NCBI GenBank assembly: GCA_030247575.1
Contig: JAOTRV010000002.1
Span: 1 to 64,000, forward strand
Direction: 5' to 3'
DNA length: 64,000 bases
Origin: Sulfuritalea sp.
GTDB taxonomy: Bacteria > Pseudomonadota > Gammaproteobacteria > Burkholderiales > Rhodocyclaceae
Below, in pieces: positions 46,305-55,326 of this stretch. The position numbers were made by a program, and so were the translations under genes. Positions within the stretch are counted from its first letter, which is position 1, and each line of letters begins with the position of its first letter. The notes beneath the pieces were generated by a model. That model had not been told where the DNA came from, made no database searches, and saw only the letters and a program-made list of their open reading frames with translations.

Positions 46305-47201
46305 ATGAGTCATACCGTGTCTCTTGATCATTTGCCGATGCTTGCCGGGAGCGGCAGTATCGAGGCATTCATATCGGCCGCGAACCGGGTACCGATGTTG
46401 ACGGAGGCTGAAGAGCAGATTTTGGCTCGGCGCCTGCGTGACGATGGCGATGTCGATGCGGCGCGCCAATTGGTGACGTCGCATCTGCGGTTGGTGATTG
46501 CCATTGCGCGTGGCTATTTGGGGTATGGCTTGCCGCATGCGGATTTGATCCAGGAAGGGAATATCGGTCTGATGAAGGCGGTCAAGCGCTTCGATCCCGA
46601 TCGGGGTGTTCGTTTGGTTTCTTTCGCGATGCACTGGATCAAGGCAGAGATTCATGAGTACATCCTGAAAAACTGGCGTCTGGTGAAAATCGCCACGACC
46701 AAAGCACAGCGCAAACTGTTCTTCAACCTGCGCAGCATCAAGGCCTCACTGGCTCAGGATGCGAATTCGCGGCAGGGCTTCAATACCTTGGGCGCCGAAG
46801 AAGTGACAACGGTGGCGAAGCAGCTTGGCGTCAAGCCGGAAGAAGTCATCGAAATGGAGACGCGGCTGACCGGCGCCGATGTTTCGCTGGAACCCGTTTC
46901 GGACAGCGAAGAAGATAGTTACGCGCCCATCGCCTACCTTGCGGCGGATCACAGCATCGAGCCGTCCGCAGTTTTGGAACGCAAGGAGTACGACCGCCTG
47001 CAGGACGAGGGGCTCAGTCTGGCGCTGGCAAGCCTCGACGAACGCAGCCGCGCCATCATTCAGCGACGCTGGCTGGTGGCCGACGGCGAAGAAGCCGCGA
47101 CCTTGCATGAACTGGCTGCCGAATACGGTGTTTCGGCCGAGCGGATTCGCCAGATCGAAGTCAAGGCGATGCAGAAGATGAAGGGCAAACTCGCGGCGTA
47201 A
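46305..47201 (+). CDS. rpoH: RNA polymerase heat-shock sigma factor RpoH (sigma-32)
   Basis: A 298-residue sigma-70-family factor. Region 2 reads AARQLVTSHLRLVIAIARGY and LIQEGNIGLMKAVKRFDPDR. The RpoH box NWRLVKIATTKAQRKLFFNL is diagnostic. Region 4 ends ELAAEYGVSAERIRQIEVKA. Transcription is evidently under HrcA/CIRCE control (operator 25 bases before the ATG). A strong terminator follows. Confidence 0.98.
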   Translation: MSHTVSLDHLPMLAGSGSIEAFISAANRVPMLTEAEEQILARRLRDDGDVDAARQLVTSHLRLVIAIARGYLGYGLPHADLIQEGNIGLMKAVKRFDPDRGVRLVSFAMHWIKAEIHEYILKNWRLVKIATTKAQRKLFFNLRSIKASLAQDANSRQGFNTLGAEEVTTVAKQLGVKPEEVIEMETRLTGADVSLEPVSDSEEDSYAPIAYLAADHSIEPSAVLERKEYDRLQDEGLSLALASLDERSRAIIQRRWLVADGEEAATLHELAAEYGVSAERIRQIEVKAMQKMKGKLAA

Positions 47202-47221
47202 GCGGTTTCGGCGCCAAGGAA

Positions 47222-47260
47222 AACGGGCAGCTTCCGTATCGGGGTTGCCCGTTGTTTTTT
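47222..47260 (+). terminator. Rho-independent terminator of rpoH
   Basis: AACGGGCA (47222-47229) pairs with TGCCCGTT (47246-47253), followed by G and six T's (47255-47260). Confidence 0.9.
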
Positions 47261-47309
47261 GTGCCAGCTATCCCTGGCGGGGAGGACGCATCGGGAACGC
47301 GGGTGCGGG

Positions 47310-47874
47310 CTATTCGCCGATCAGCAGGCGCTTGATGTCCTGCGCCATGCGCTCCGCCGTTTCGCCGTGGCGCAGATAGAGCCGCAACCGCCCGCGCGGA
47401 TCGAAGACATAGCTGCCCGCCGTGTGGTCGACCGAGTAGGCGGAGGGCGTGTTCCCCGGCTACGTGCGATAGATAATCTTGAACTCCTTTGCCGTCGCCG
47501 CCGCATCGCCATACAAACCGAGAAATGAAGAATGAAACGTGGGGACATAGTGCGCCAGCAGTTCCGGCGTATCGCGCTCCGGATCGCTCGTGACGAACAA
47601 CACCTGCATGCGCACCGCATCCTGCCCCAGGGTCGTCATCAGCTCGCGCATGCTGGACATGGTGGTCGGGCAGACGTCGGGACATTGCGTGTAGCCAAGG
47701 AACATGATCACGGCACGCCCGTTGAAGTCAACCAGGCCGCTGCTTGCCGTGGTGGTCGGTGAGGGCGAAATCCTTGCCCCAATCGATGCCGGTCAGTTCG
47801 GTGCCGTTGAACTTTGCCGGCGGGCTGCAAGCGCCAAGGAGCAGCGCAAGCAACAACAGCAGCAGAACGCGCAT
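47310..47874 (-). pseudogene. Broken sco1/senC copper chaperone gene
   Basis: The start encodes a lipoprotein (LLLLALLLGAC) with FNGTELTGIDWGKDFALTDH, typical of SCO proteins. Near 47735-47740 the frame shifts; without a shift it ends at TGA 47728-47730. The next frame continues LVDFNGRAVIMFLGYTQCPD and VCPTT, with both copper-binding cysteines. It then meets an in-frame TAG at 47460-47462 before PGNTPSAYSVDHTAGSYVFD, the normal C-terminal half with the copper-ligand histidine, ending at 47310. Two lesions in one gene suggest decay, but sequencing error is not excluded. It is the last gene of the cox operon. Confidence 0.85.
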
Positions 47875-47881
47875 CAGCGCA

Positions 47882-48775
47882 TCACATCAGGTAGTGATCG
47901 ACCAGCAAGGCAGCGAACAGAAGCGCGAGATAGAAAATCGACCAGCGAAAGGTGATGCGCGCCACGGCATCCGAGTAGTCGCGCCAGATCAGCCAGGCGT
48001 AGCCGAGGAAAATGGTGTCGAGCAGGACGGCGGAGGTGAGATAGAACCCGCCGGACATGCCGATCACATAAGGCACCAGGGTCACCAGCGTCAGGCCTAC
48101 GGTATAGAGAAACACATGGCGCCGGGTGTATTCTGCGCCATGGGTAACCGGCAGCATCGGCAGCCCTGCCGCAGCGTATTCCTTGGTGCGGTACAGCGCC
48201 AGCGACCAGAAGTGCGGCGGCGTCCACACGAAGATGATGAGGAACAGCAACCAGGCTTCGCCCGGCGCATCGCCGGTCACGGCCGCCCAGCCGAGCACCG
48301 GTGGCATGGCACCGGATGCGCCGCCGATGACGATGTTCTGGGAAGTATTGGGCTTGAGGAAGACCGTGTAGATCACCGCATAGCCGACAAAAGTGGCGAA
48401 GGTCAGCCACATGGTGAAGGGGTTCACCCAGGCGTAGAGCAGGAACAGACCGAGGCCGCCGATCAGACCGGAAAAGATCAGGGTCTCCAGCGAATTGACG
48501 TCGCCTTGCGGCAGGGGCCGGCCTCGGGTACGCGCCATCAGCGCATCGATTTTTTGTTCGATCAGGCAATTCGCTGCCGCCGCGGCGCCGGCCACCAGCG
48601 CGATCCCCATCGTGCCCGCCAGCAGGATGCGCCACGGCACCATGCCGGGAACGGCGAGGAACATGCCGATCACGGCACAAAAGACGATCAGCGATACCAC
48701 GCGCGGCTTTGCCAGCTGAAAATAATTGCGCAGGCGCTGGGAGCCGGTTTGCAGTTTGATGGCAGTAGTTTTCAC
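47882..48775 (-). CDS. ctaB: Protoheme IX farnesyltransferase (heme O synthase)
   Basis: A 297-residue integral-membrane prenyltransferase of the UbiA superfamily. [20 protein letters not shown] contains the first aspartate-rich motif, [20 protein letters not shown] the second. It farnesylates heme B to heme O for the terminal oxidase. The heme A synthase gene (ctaA), which often lies directly upstream, is absent: only 126 bases separate ctaB from the next gene and they encode nothing recognisable. Confidence 0.95.
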   Translation of the reverse strand: MKTTAIKLQTGSQRLRNYFQLAKPRVVSLIVFCAVIGMFLAVPGMVPWRILLAGTMGIALVAGAAAAANCLIEQKIDALMARTRGRPLPQGDVNSLETLIFSGLIGGLGLFLLYAWVNPFTMWLTFATFVGYAVIYTVFLKPNTSQNIVIGGASGAMPPVLGWAAVTGDAPGEAWLLFLIIFVWTPPHFWSLALYRTKEYAAAGLPMLPVTHGAEYTRRHVFLYTVGLTLVTLVPYVIGMSGGFYLTSAVLLDTIFLGYAWLIWRDYSDAVARITFRWSIFYLALLFAALLVDHYLM

Positions 48776-48901
48776 GTTTTAGGCATCAACGATTGAACCC
48801 GGAACAAGGATTCGAGTTTATCACGCGGGCAATCGCCGGGCGGCGACCGTGATGCCGCCAGAGGCAAGGGACAAGCCGATTCCGGAAGCCAATCCGCGCC
48901 A

Positions 48902-49519
48902 TCAGAACTTGATCAGCTTTCCGAGTTCGCGAATGAAGGCCTTCGGCTCGGGATCGTCGGCGTAGCGGAAGACCAGCATGCCGCGCCTGTCCACCAGATT
49001 GATTTTGCGGCTGTCCTTGCCGCCAAGAAGCTCCAGCACTTTGGCGTCCGCTGCCTTGATCGGAACCAGATCCGGATGCGCCGCCATCAAGTCGGCTGCC
49101 GGCGCGGCGGCATCGGTAATCAGCCAGAAACGATCGAGGCGCGTCACGTTGCGGCCTTGTGCCGTACGCGCCTGCCGCGTCAGGTAAAGCGTTTGCCGGC
49201 ACCGCTCGTCGCAGCCACCGGGCGCCGCAAAAATCAGCAGCCACTTGCCGCTGACTGCAGGGTGTTCCAGTGCTGCACCATCCGCCCGTCGCAGCAGCTC
49301 GAATGGCAGAGGCATCGGCTCCAGCGACCGGCCCACGGTCGCCTTGACCTCCGGCGGGGAAACATAACGAAAATACAAGGCGGCCAGAAGCGGGAATAGC
49401 CCGATCGCAACGATCGCCAGCAGTATCAATCTGCCATTGCGGCGGGCCGCAGGCGCTGTCGCCGCCGGTGAAGCGGTGCCGGATCCGGTTTCGTCGTTGA
49501 TTCGTGTGTCCGGGTTCAT
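48902..49519 (-). CDS. Membrane-anchored cytochrome-oxidase-associated protein
   Basis: A 205-residue protein with an N-terminal helix (LILLAIVAIGLFPLLAALYF, about residues 26-45) and a periplasmic domain resembling a thioredoxin/SCO fold: GKWLLIFAAPGGCDERCRQT has a CxxxC in the place of the SCO cysteines. It is a common but unnamed member of betaproteobacterial cox operons between surf1 and ctaA or ctaB. The ATG at 49519 overlaps the surf1 stop (ATGA); an ATG 12 bases further up is also possible. It might assist copper or heme delivery. Confidence 0.7.
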   Translation of the reverse strand: MNPDTRINDETGSGTASPAATAPAARRNGRLILLAIVAIGLFPLLAALYFRYVSPPEVKATVGRSLEPMPLPFELLRRADGAALEHPAVSGKWLLIFAAPGGCDERCRQTLYLTRQARTAQGRNVTRLDRFWLITDAAAPAADLMAAHPDLVPIKAADAKVLELLGGKDSRKINLVDRRGMLVFRYADDPEPKAFIRELGKLIKF

Positions 49520-50214
49520 TTCTTTCGCCATGCAAAGAAGCCGTAGGCCGCCGCCATCAGGGCGAACGCCAGCCACATCACAACGTAGCCATAGTGTCTG
49601 GTCGCGGGATTTTCGGGAGAACCCCAGTCGCGGATCAGGCCGTCGCCGTCCGTCCCGATTTGCAGCAGTATCACCGGCAGCGCATCAAGGCCGCTGAGTC
49701 GGCGGTAGTCCGCTTCACGCACATGTTGCCAGACTGCGCCCTGCGGCGGGTTGTTCTGCAATTCGAATGTCCGGGTTTCAAAGTTGCGCGTCACGCCGGC
49801 GATCTCGACTTCACCACTTGGCGATGCAATCGGGGGCAGGTCGGAACGCAGTCGCGGCGCAGGCACCCAACCGCGATTGACCAGCACGACCACCTCGGTA
49901 CCGGACAACTGCAATGGCGTCAGCACGTGATATCCGGCACGGCTGCCATGGATTTTGTTGTCCAGAAAAAGCGTCTTCGCGGCCAGCCAGCGTCCGCGCG
50001 CCGTCGCCGTCCGGTCAAGCAGTTTGTCGCGCTCGCGCTGCTGTGCCGACAGGCGGATCGGGGTCGAAACGAGAGCGGCCTGCTCGCGTTCGAACCGCTC
50101 GCCGCGGGTCTCCGCGCGCCAGAGTTGCAGGCGCGCCATCGCAAGACAGATCAGAATCAACAGGATCACCAGGGTCAAGCGCAGATAACCGCGCTTGAGA
50201 GAAAAAATCGACAT
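49516..50214 (-). CDS. SURF1-family oxidase assembly protein
   Basis: A 232-residue membrane protein with one helix at each end (YLRLTLVILLILICLAMARL and HYGYVVMWLAFALMAAAYGF). In between is the SURF1 domain with GRWLAAKTLFLDNK and VVVLVNRGWVPAP. It acts in heme insertion into oxidase subunit I. It faces the divergent DUF2909 gene. Confidence 0.92.
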   Translation of the reverse strand: MSIFSLKRGYLRLTLVILLILICLAMARLQLWRAETRGERFEREQAALVSTPIRLSAQQRERDKLLDRTATARGRWLAAKTLFLDNKIHGSRAGYHVLTPLQLSGTEVVVLVNRGWVPAPRLRSDLPPIASPSGEVEIAGVTRNFETRTFELQNNPPQGAVWQHVREADYRRLSGLDALPVILLQIGTDGDGLIRDWGSPENPATRHYGYVVMWLAFALMAAAYGFFAWRKK

Positions 50215-50294
50215 TTGCGAAACGGCGTGCGTGGGTTGGGGTCGTGTACGAACCGCGAGTCCGGTAGACTCGCACGTTTTGAAAAGGGAAATCC

Positions 50295-50492
50295 ATGCGC
50301 GTCGTCGTCGTCCTGATGCTGATCGCCATCATCGCCAGTCTCGGCAGTGCGCTGGTATTTGTCTATCGCGACCAGGGCCAGGGCAAGACCCGCGCGGTCA
50401 AGGCATTGACGCTGCGCGTGGGGCTTTCGCTGGGTCTGTTCCTGTTCCTGATGGCTGCCTACCGGTTCGGCTGGATTGGCGAACGCCTGTGA
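50295..50492 (+). CDS. DUF2909 twin-transmembrane protein
   Basis: A 65-residue protein with two hydrophobic helices (VVVVLMLIAIIASLGSALVF and LRVGLSLGLFLFLMAAYRFG) separated by a basic loop, the whole of the DUF2909 family. AAAGGGAAA precedes the ATG. It is the only plus-strand gene within the cox operon and is commonly found there in betaproteobacteria. Function unknown. Confidence 0.85.
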   Translation: MRVVVVLMLIAIIASLGSALVFVYRDQGQGKTRAVKALTLRVGLSLGLFLFLMAAYRFGWIGERL

Positions 50493-50536
50493 CCGCGCGC
50501 GCAGCGCGGCTTGCGCCCGCTGCGCAGCACGCGCCG

Positions 50537-51391
50537 TTACAACCAATAGACGACGACAAAGAGACCGAGCCAAACGACGTCGACAAAGTGCCAGTACCAG
50601 GCGACCGCTTCAAAGGCAAAGTGGCGCTCGGCGGTGAAATGCCCTTTCAGTGTCCGCAGCAGAATCACGATCAGCATCGTCGCGCCGAGCGTAACGTGGA
50701 AGCCGTGAAAACCGGTGAGCATGAAGAAAGTCGAGCCATAGACGCCGGTGGTCATCTTCAGGTTCAGGTGGCTGTAGGCTTCGGCGTATTCATAAGCCTG
50801 GAGACCGATGAACACCAGGCCGAGCAGAATCGTCAAGGCCAGGCCGGTAATCAACTGCTGGCGCTTGTTCGCGACCAGGCCCCAGTGCGCCCAGGTCAGC
50901 GTAACGCCCGAGCTGAGCAACAGCAAGGTATTGATCGCCGGAATGCCCCAGGCGTGCATCGGCGTGAAGAGGTCCTTGGCCGCGGGGCCGGCGGTCGGCC
51001 ATTGGCCCTTGAAACCCTCCCAGAGCCCGGCCTGCTCGGGGCTTGCAAGATCGGGAACAGACAGGACGCGGACATAGAACAAGGCGCCGAAGAATGCTGC
51101 GAAGAACATCACTTCCGAAAAAATGAACCAGGCCATTGCCCAGCGGAAGGAACGATCCACCTGCAGATTGTAGCTGCCGCTCTCGGATTCCCCGATCACG
51201 CGGCCGAACCAGCCGAACAACATGACCGCCATGACGGCAAACCCGCCCATCAGCACAAAGCCGCCGTTGGCGATCGAATTCATGGTCAGCACGGCACCGG
51301 TTGCCAGCAGAAGCAAGGCGAACGAGCCTACCAGCGGCCAGTGTGAGGGATCGGGAACGAAATAGCGACTCGCGGGTGCAGGGTGACTCAT
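50537..51391 (-). CDS. ctaE: Cytochrome c oxidase subunit III
   Basis: A 284-residue protein with seven helices. FSEVMFFAAFFGALFYVR and TGFHGFHVTLGATMLIVILL contain conserved subunit III residues. It ends in the WYWHFVDVVWLGLFVVVYWL segment. It stabilises the subunit I-II core and lies after the CtaG and DUF2970 genes. Confidence 0.96.
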   Translation of the reverse strand: MSHPAPASRYFVPDPSHWPLVGSFALLLLATGAVLTMNSIANGGFVLMGGFAVMAVMLFGWFGRVIGESESGSYNLQVDRSFRWAMAWFIFSEVMFFAAFFGALFYVRVLSVPDLASPEQAGLWEGFKGQWPTAGPAAKDLFTPMHAWGIPAINTLLLLSSGVTLTWAHWGLVANKRQQLITGLALTILLGLVFIGLQAYEYAEAYSHLNLKMTTGVYGSTFFMLTGFHGFHVTLGATMLIVILLRTLKGHFTAERHFAFEAVAWYWHFVDVVWLGLFVVVYWL

Positions 51392-51453
51392 GTTAACCTC
51401 CTTGAAATCATGTTGTCGTTATTGCTCTGCTGCCTTGCTCATGCGTCGAAACT

Positions 51454-51660
51454 CTAACGGCTGATGTTGATTGCCACGGTTACCAGGGTAAGCACGAATA
51501 TGAACATGAACACCAGAGCCGTGATCAGAATCTGCAAGGGCGAGAGGGATGGCGCATCCTGCTCGTGCAGCTTGTGACCGCGAACTCCCAGGAGACCCCA
51601 GGCCACCGTGCGAAGGGTGCGCAAGAATCTGCCTGGCGGCGGTGATGTTGGCCTCGGCAT
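51454..51660 (-). CDS. DUF2970 small membrane protein
   Basis: A 68-residue protein: a basic N-terminal stretch (TLRTVAWGLLGVRG) and one C-terminal helix (ILITALVFMFIFVLTLVTVA). This matches the DUF2970 family found between ctaG and ctaE in betaproteobacteria. It starts three bases after the ctaG stop. Its role in oxidase assembly is inferred from position only. Confidence 0.85.
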   Translation of the reverse strand: MPRPTSPPPGRFLRTLRTVAWGLLGVRGHKLHEQDAPSLSPLQILITALVFMFIFVLTLVTVAINISR

Positions 51661-51663
51661 GGT

Positions 51664-52278
51664 TCACGTCCGGCTTTCTGCGGGCTTTGGTGACGCAGTC
51701 ACGCTGCCCGCAGGTACCTCGAAGAACGTATAGGAAAGCGTGACGGTGTTGACGTCGTCAGGCAGTTTCTTGTCGAGCACGAAGACCACAGGCATCTCGC
51801 GTATTTCGTGTGGAGCGAAGGTCTGCTGCTTGAAGCAAAAGCAATCCAGCTTCTTGACGTAACCCCCCGCATGTTGCGGCCCATAGCTGGGGACGGCCTG
51901 ACCGATGACAGCGGTATCTCGCGTGTTCTCGATCCGATACGTCACATGGACGATATCGCCCGTGCTGGCCACAAGGCTGGCGATTTCGGGACGGAAACGC
52001 AGACCGTTGTCGTGACTGTTGGCATCGAACTCGAGCGTTACCCGACGGGCCGGCAGCGCCGATGCGGCAATCCGCTCGGCACGGTCGATGTCGTAGAGAC
52101 CGGTCCATTCGCAAAAGGCTTTGTACAGACCCGGCTGAACCGCCACGAACAACACGCTGCCGGCCATGACGATCAGCAGACCCGCCACGATCCGGCGGTT
52201 GCCCACCGCCCGCGGCAGCGGGCGGGCAGCTGCGGCTCCGGTCGGGCCGAGTTCCGGAGTCAAGGATTGGCCAGCCAT
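51664..52278 (-). CDS. ctaG: Cytochrome c oxidase copper-assembly protein CtaG (Cox11)
   Basis: A 204-residue protein with one N-terminal helix (IVAGLLIVMAGSVLFVAVQP) and the Cox11 domain, in which KKLDCFCFKQQTFAPHE carries the CFCF copper ligands. It delivers copper to CuB of subunit I. It overlaps the small assembly gene by 19 bases. Confidence 0.95.
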   Translation of the reverse strand: MAGQSLTPELGPTGAAAARPLPRAVGNRRIVAGLLIVMAGSVLFVAVQPGLYKAFCEWTGLYDIDRAERIAASALPARRVTLEFDANSHDNGLRFRPEIASLVASTGDIVHVTYRIENTRDTAVIGQAVPSYGPQHAGGYVKKLDCFCFKQQTFAPHEIREMPVVFVLDKKLPDDVNTVTLSYTFFEVPAGSVTASPKPAESRT

Positions 52279-52376
52279 TGCCGGATGATGACGCTCAGAA
52301 AAACCGCAGCAGCGAACAGCGCAAGGCCGATCGCGATGCGACGGTTACCCTGCTCGCGTGACGTGTCGGTACTCAT
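52260..52376 (-). CDS. 38-residue cytochrome oxidase small assembly protein
   Basis: A tiny open frame with a basic N-terminus (MSTDTSREQGNRRIAIGL) and one hydrophobic helix (LALFAAAVFLSVIIRQWLA). It starts inside the ctaD stop (ATGA) and ends 19 bases into ctaG. Proteins of this size and pattern occupy the same place in other betaproteobacterial cox operons. It is easily missed by size cut-offs. Confidence 0.8.
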   Translation of the reverse strand: MSTDTSREQGNRRIAIGLALFAAAVFLSVIIRQWLANP

Positions 52377-53986
52377 CCGTGAGCCTCGGCCGGATCGAAC
52401 GGAGGCGGCTCTTCGAAGGTATGATGAGGCGCGGGAGACGGCACGGTCCATTCCAGCCCGCGTGCGCCATCCCAGGGTCTGGCTTCCGCCTTGGCGCCAC
52501 CCTTCATTGCCTGAAAGACCACCACGAGGACCAGCAACTGGCTGAAGCCGAAGCCGAAGGAGCCGATGGAGGAAATCATGTTGAAGTCGGCAAACTGCTG
52601 CGCGTAGTCGGGAATCCGGCGCGGCATCCCGGCAAGGCCGAGGAAGTGCTGCGGGAAGAAGGCGATGTTGAAGAAGATCATCGACAGCCAGAAGTGCAGC
52701 TTGCCGAGGCCTTCGTTGTACATGTGCCCGGTCCACTTCGGCAGCCAGTAGTAGAGGCCGGCGTAGGCGGAGAAGAGCGCGCCCGCCACCATGACATAGT
52801 GGAAGTGGGCGACAACGTAATAGGTATCCTGCAACTGGATGTCCACCGCCGTCATGGCCAGCACCAGGCCGGTAAGACCGCCGATGGTAAACAGCACGAG
52901 GAAGCCGAGCGCAAACAGCATCGGCGTTTCAAAAGTCAGCGAGCCGCGCCACATGGTGGTGACCCAGTTGAACACCTTGACCCCCGTCGGTATCGCGATC
53001 AGCATCGTCGCGTACATGAAGTAGAGCTGGCCCGTGAGCGGAATGCCCGTCACATACATGTGATGCGCCCAGACGAAGAAGGAAATCAGGCCGATCGCGG
53101 CAATCGCATACACCATCGAGGTGTAGCCGAACAGGTGCTTGCGCGAAAACGCCGGGATCACGTGGGAGACGACGCCGAAGGCTGGCAAGGCGATGATATA
53201 CACCTCGGGGTGGCCGAAGAACCAGAAGATGTGCTGGAACAGCACCGGGTCGCCGCCACCCGCCGCATTGAAGAAGCTGGTGCCGAAATGGCGGTCGGTC
53301 AGCAGCATCGTCACCGCGCCGGCCAGAATCGGCATCGAGGCGATCAGCAGGAAGGCGGTAACCAGCCAGGTCCAGCAGAACAGCGGCATCTTCATCAAGG
53401 TCATGCCGGGAGTGCGCATGTTGAGAATCGTGGTGATGATGTTGATCGATCCCATGATCGAGGACATGCCGAGAATGTGCACGGCAAAGATGGCCATGTC
53501 CATGCCGATGCCCATCTGAATCGACAGCGGCGGGTAAAGCGTCCAGCCGGTGCCGGCGGCACCGCCGGGCACGAACAGCGAAGCCGTCAGCAGGATGGCG
53601 GCCGGCGGCAGCAGCCAGAAGCTCCAGTTGTTCATCCGCGCGAACGCCATGTCGGGCGCTCCGATCATCATCGGGATCATCCAGTTGGCGAAGCCGACGA
53701 AGGCCGGCATGATCGCGCCGAACACCATGATCAGCGCGTGCAACGTGAGCATCTGGTTATAGAACTCGGGCGACAGATATTGCAGTCCGGGCGACAGCAG
53801 CTCGGTGCGGATGATCAGCGACATGGCGCCGCCCACCAGGAACATGGCGAAGCTGAACCACAAGTACATCGAGCCGATGTCCTTGTGGTTGGTCGTGGTT
53901 ATCCAACGCATCAACCCGGTCGGGCCGTGCCCGTGGCTGTCGTCTTCGTGGTGCCCGGCATGGGCGGCATGTTGGCTAGCTTGCAT
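52373..53986 (-). CDS. ctaD: Cytochrome c oxidase subunit I
   Basis: A 537-residue heme-copper oxidase subunit I with 12 helices. Ligand regions are MVFGAIMPAFVGFANWMIP, HPEVYIIALPAFG (CuB histidine and cross-linked tyrosine), HHMYVTG and HFHYVMVAG (heme ligands). The start at 53986 follows AGGAGA; a frame extension of 11 residues lacks a ribosome-binding site. The N-terminus is histidine-rich (AAHAGHHEDDSHGHG). Confidence 0.97.
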   Translation of the reverse strand: MQASQHAAHAGHHEDDSHGHGPTGLMRWITTTNHKDIGSMYLWFSFAMFLVGGAMSLIIRTELLSPGLQYLSPEFYNQMLTLHALIMVFGAIMPAFVGFANWMIPMMIGAPDMAFARMNNWSFWLLPPAAILLTASLFVPGGAAGTGWTLYPPLSIQMGIGMDMAIFAVHILGMSSIMGSINIITTILNMRTPGMTLMKMPLFCWTWLVTAFLLIASMPILAGAVTMLLTDRHFGTSFFNAAGGGDPVLFQHIFWFFGHPEVYIIALPAFGVVSHVIPAFSRKHLFGYTSMVYAIAAIGLISFFVWAHHMYVTGIPLTGQLYFMYATMLIAIPTGVKVFNWVTTMWRGSLTFETPMLFALGFLVLFTIGGLTGLVLAMTAVDIQLQDTYYVVAHFHYVMVAGALFSAYAGLYYWLPKWTGHMYNEGLGKLHFWLSMIFFNIAFFPQHFLGLAGMPRRIPDYAQQFADFNMISSIGSFGFGFSQLLVLVVVFQAMKGGAKAEARPWDGARGLEWTVPSPAPHHTFEEPPPFDPAEAHG

Positions 53987-54015
53987 AATCGGTTTCTCCT
54001 GAAGGCCGTTGGCGA

Positions 54016-55185
54016 TCACTTGCCGCGAAGTGCTTTGACTTCGGCAGGCTGAATGACTTCACCGAGCTTGTTGTTCCATGCGTTCCGCTCGTAGGCCACG
54101 ACGGCCGCGATATCCGTGTCGCTCAGCTGCGCGCCGAAGGCCGCCATGGCGGTACCCGGCTTGCCCTTGATGACCATGTCGAGGTGCGCCGCCTTCGGTC
54201 CCTTGGCGATCTTGGAACCATCCAGCGCGGGGAACGCGGGCGGCAATCCCTGTCCGTTCGGCTGGTGACACGCCGCGCAGTTGGCTGTGTAGACTTTCTC
54301 GCCACGGGCAACCAGTTCATCCAGCTTCCAGACCTTCGCCGGATCATCGGCCACTGCGGCCATTGCCTTCTTCTGATCTGCAGTCCAGGCTGCGTACTTC
54401 TCGGCGGAAACGACCTCGACCACCACGGGCATGAAGCCGTGGTCCTTGCCGCAGAGTTCCGAGCACTGGCCGCGGTAGGTGCCTTCCTTCTCGGCGCGGA
54501 ACCAGGTGTCGCGCAGGAATCCGGGAACGGCGTCAGTCTTGACCGCAAAGGCCGGGACGGACCAGTTGTGAATCACGTCGGAAGACGTAAGGAGCAACCG
54601 CACCTTCTTGCCGACCGGCACCACCAGGGGGCGATCGACCTCCAGCAGATAGTGCTCGCCCTTGGGCACCTTGTTTTCGATCTGGTCGCGCGGCGTGGAA
54701 AGCACGCTCATGTACTTGACCCCGGCGGCATCTCCGGTGACGTATTCATAACCCCACTTCCACTGGTAGCCGGTGACCTTGATCGTCATGTCGGGTTGCG
54801 AGGTATCGCGCATCTGCACCAGTGTCGATGTCGCCGGGAAGGCGATGGCGATCAGGATCAGCGTCGGAATTACGGTCCAGGCGATTTCGACTGTCGTGTT
54901 GTCGTGGAAATCCGCCGCCTTGTGTCCCTTGGACTTGCGGTGAAAAACCAGGGAATAGGCAACGACGGCAAAGACGCCGACGAAGATCACGACAATGACC
55001 CACAGCAGCAGGCTGTGCAGGTCATAGACACGCCGGGCCAGGTCCGTGGCCGGTGCCTGCAGGTTGAGTTCCCAGGCGGCGTTGGCGGTGCCGGCAAACA
55101 AGCCCGGCAGACCCGCCATGAGAAGTCCCGTGGATCCACGCCGCAAATGCATCGCGCTGCGATGCTTGTTTGAGTTTCGTGCCAT
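54016..55185 (-). CDS. ctaC: Cytochrome c oxidase subunit II with fused cytochrome c domain
   Basis: A 389-residue protein. It has a signal peptide (ending ANAA), two membrane helices and the cupredoxin domain with the CuA site (YRGQCSELCGKDHGFMPVVV). A C-terminal class I cytochrome c follows with CAACH and a methionine ligand near GTAMAAFG. The fusion marks a caa3-type oxidase. The start at 55185 follows a strong GGAGG. It is the first gene of the minus-strand cox operon. Confidence 0.97.
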   Translation of the reverse strand: MARNSNKHRSAMHLRRGSTGLLMAGLPGLFAGTANAAWELNLQAPATDLARRVYDLHSLLLWVIVVIFVGVFAVVAYSLVFHRKSKGHKAADFHDNTTVEIAWTVIPTLILIAIAFPATSTLVQMRDTSQPDMTIKVTGYQWKWGYEYVTGDAAGVKYMSVLSTPRDQIENKVPKGEHYLLEVDRPLVVPVGKKVRLLLTSSDVIHNWSVPAFAVKTDAVPGFLRDTWFRAEKEGTYRGQCSELCGKDHGFMPVVVEVVSAEKYAAWTADQKKAMAAVADDPAKVWKLDELVARGEKVYTANCAACHQPNGQGLPPAFPALDGSKIAKGPKAAHLDMVIKGKPGTAMAAFGAQLSDTDIAAVVAYERNAWNNKLGEVIQPAEVKALRGK

Positions 55186-55269
55186 CTTTCCTCCCCCTCC
55201 GCGCCAGTCTCGCGCCACGCGGCACAGCGTTGGCACGATTGGCTGACGTGTTCGAAAACCTACCAAAAA

Positions 55270-55285
55270 GGGTTCCGAGGAACCC
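55270..55285 (-). promoter_or_regulatory. GC-rich hairpin with T run in the cox leader
   Basis: GGGTTCC and GGAACCC abut with only two bases between, and on the minus strand are followed by five T's. This looks like a small intrinsic terminator, but it lies between the FNR box and ctaC, so it would attenuate the cox transcript if the start is upstream. The rest of 55186-55511 apart from this and the FNR box shows no gene; it is AT-rich from 55315 to 55420. Confidence 0.4.
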
Positions 55286-55326
55286 CGGTCCAGTTTCTCA
55301 GCGAAGTAAAGGTTAACACACTCCTA

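Noticed and set aside
52358-54052. Plus-strand open frame of 564 codons opposite ctaD
   Set aside because: It mirrors the cytochrome oxidase gene, is rich in His/Arg/Gln typical of antisense reading, and has no ribosome-binding site or family motif.
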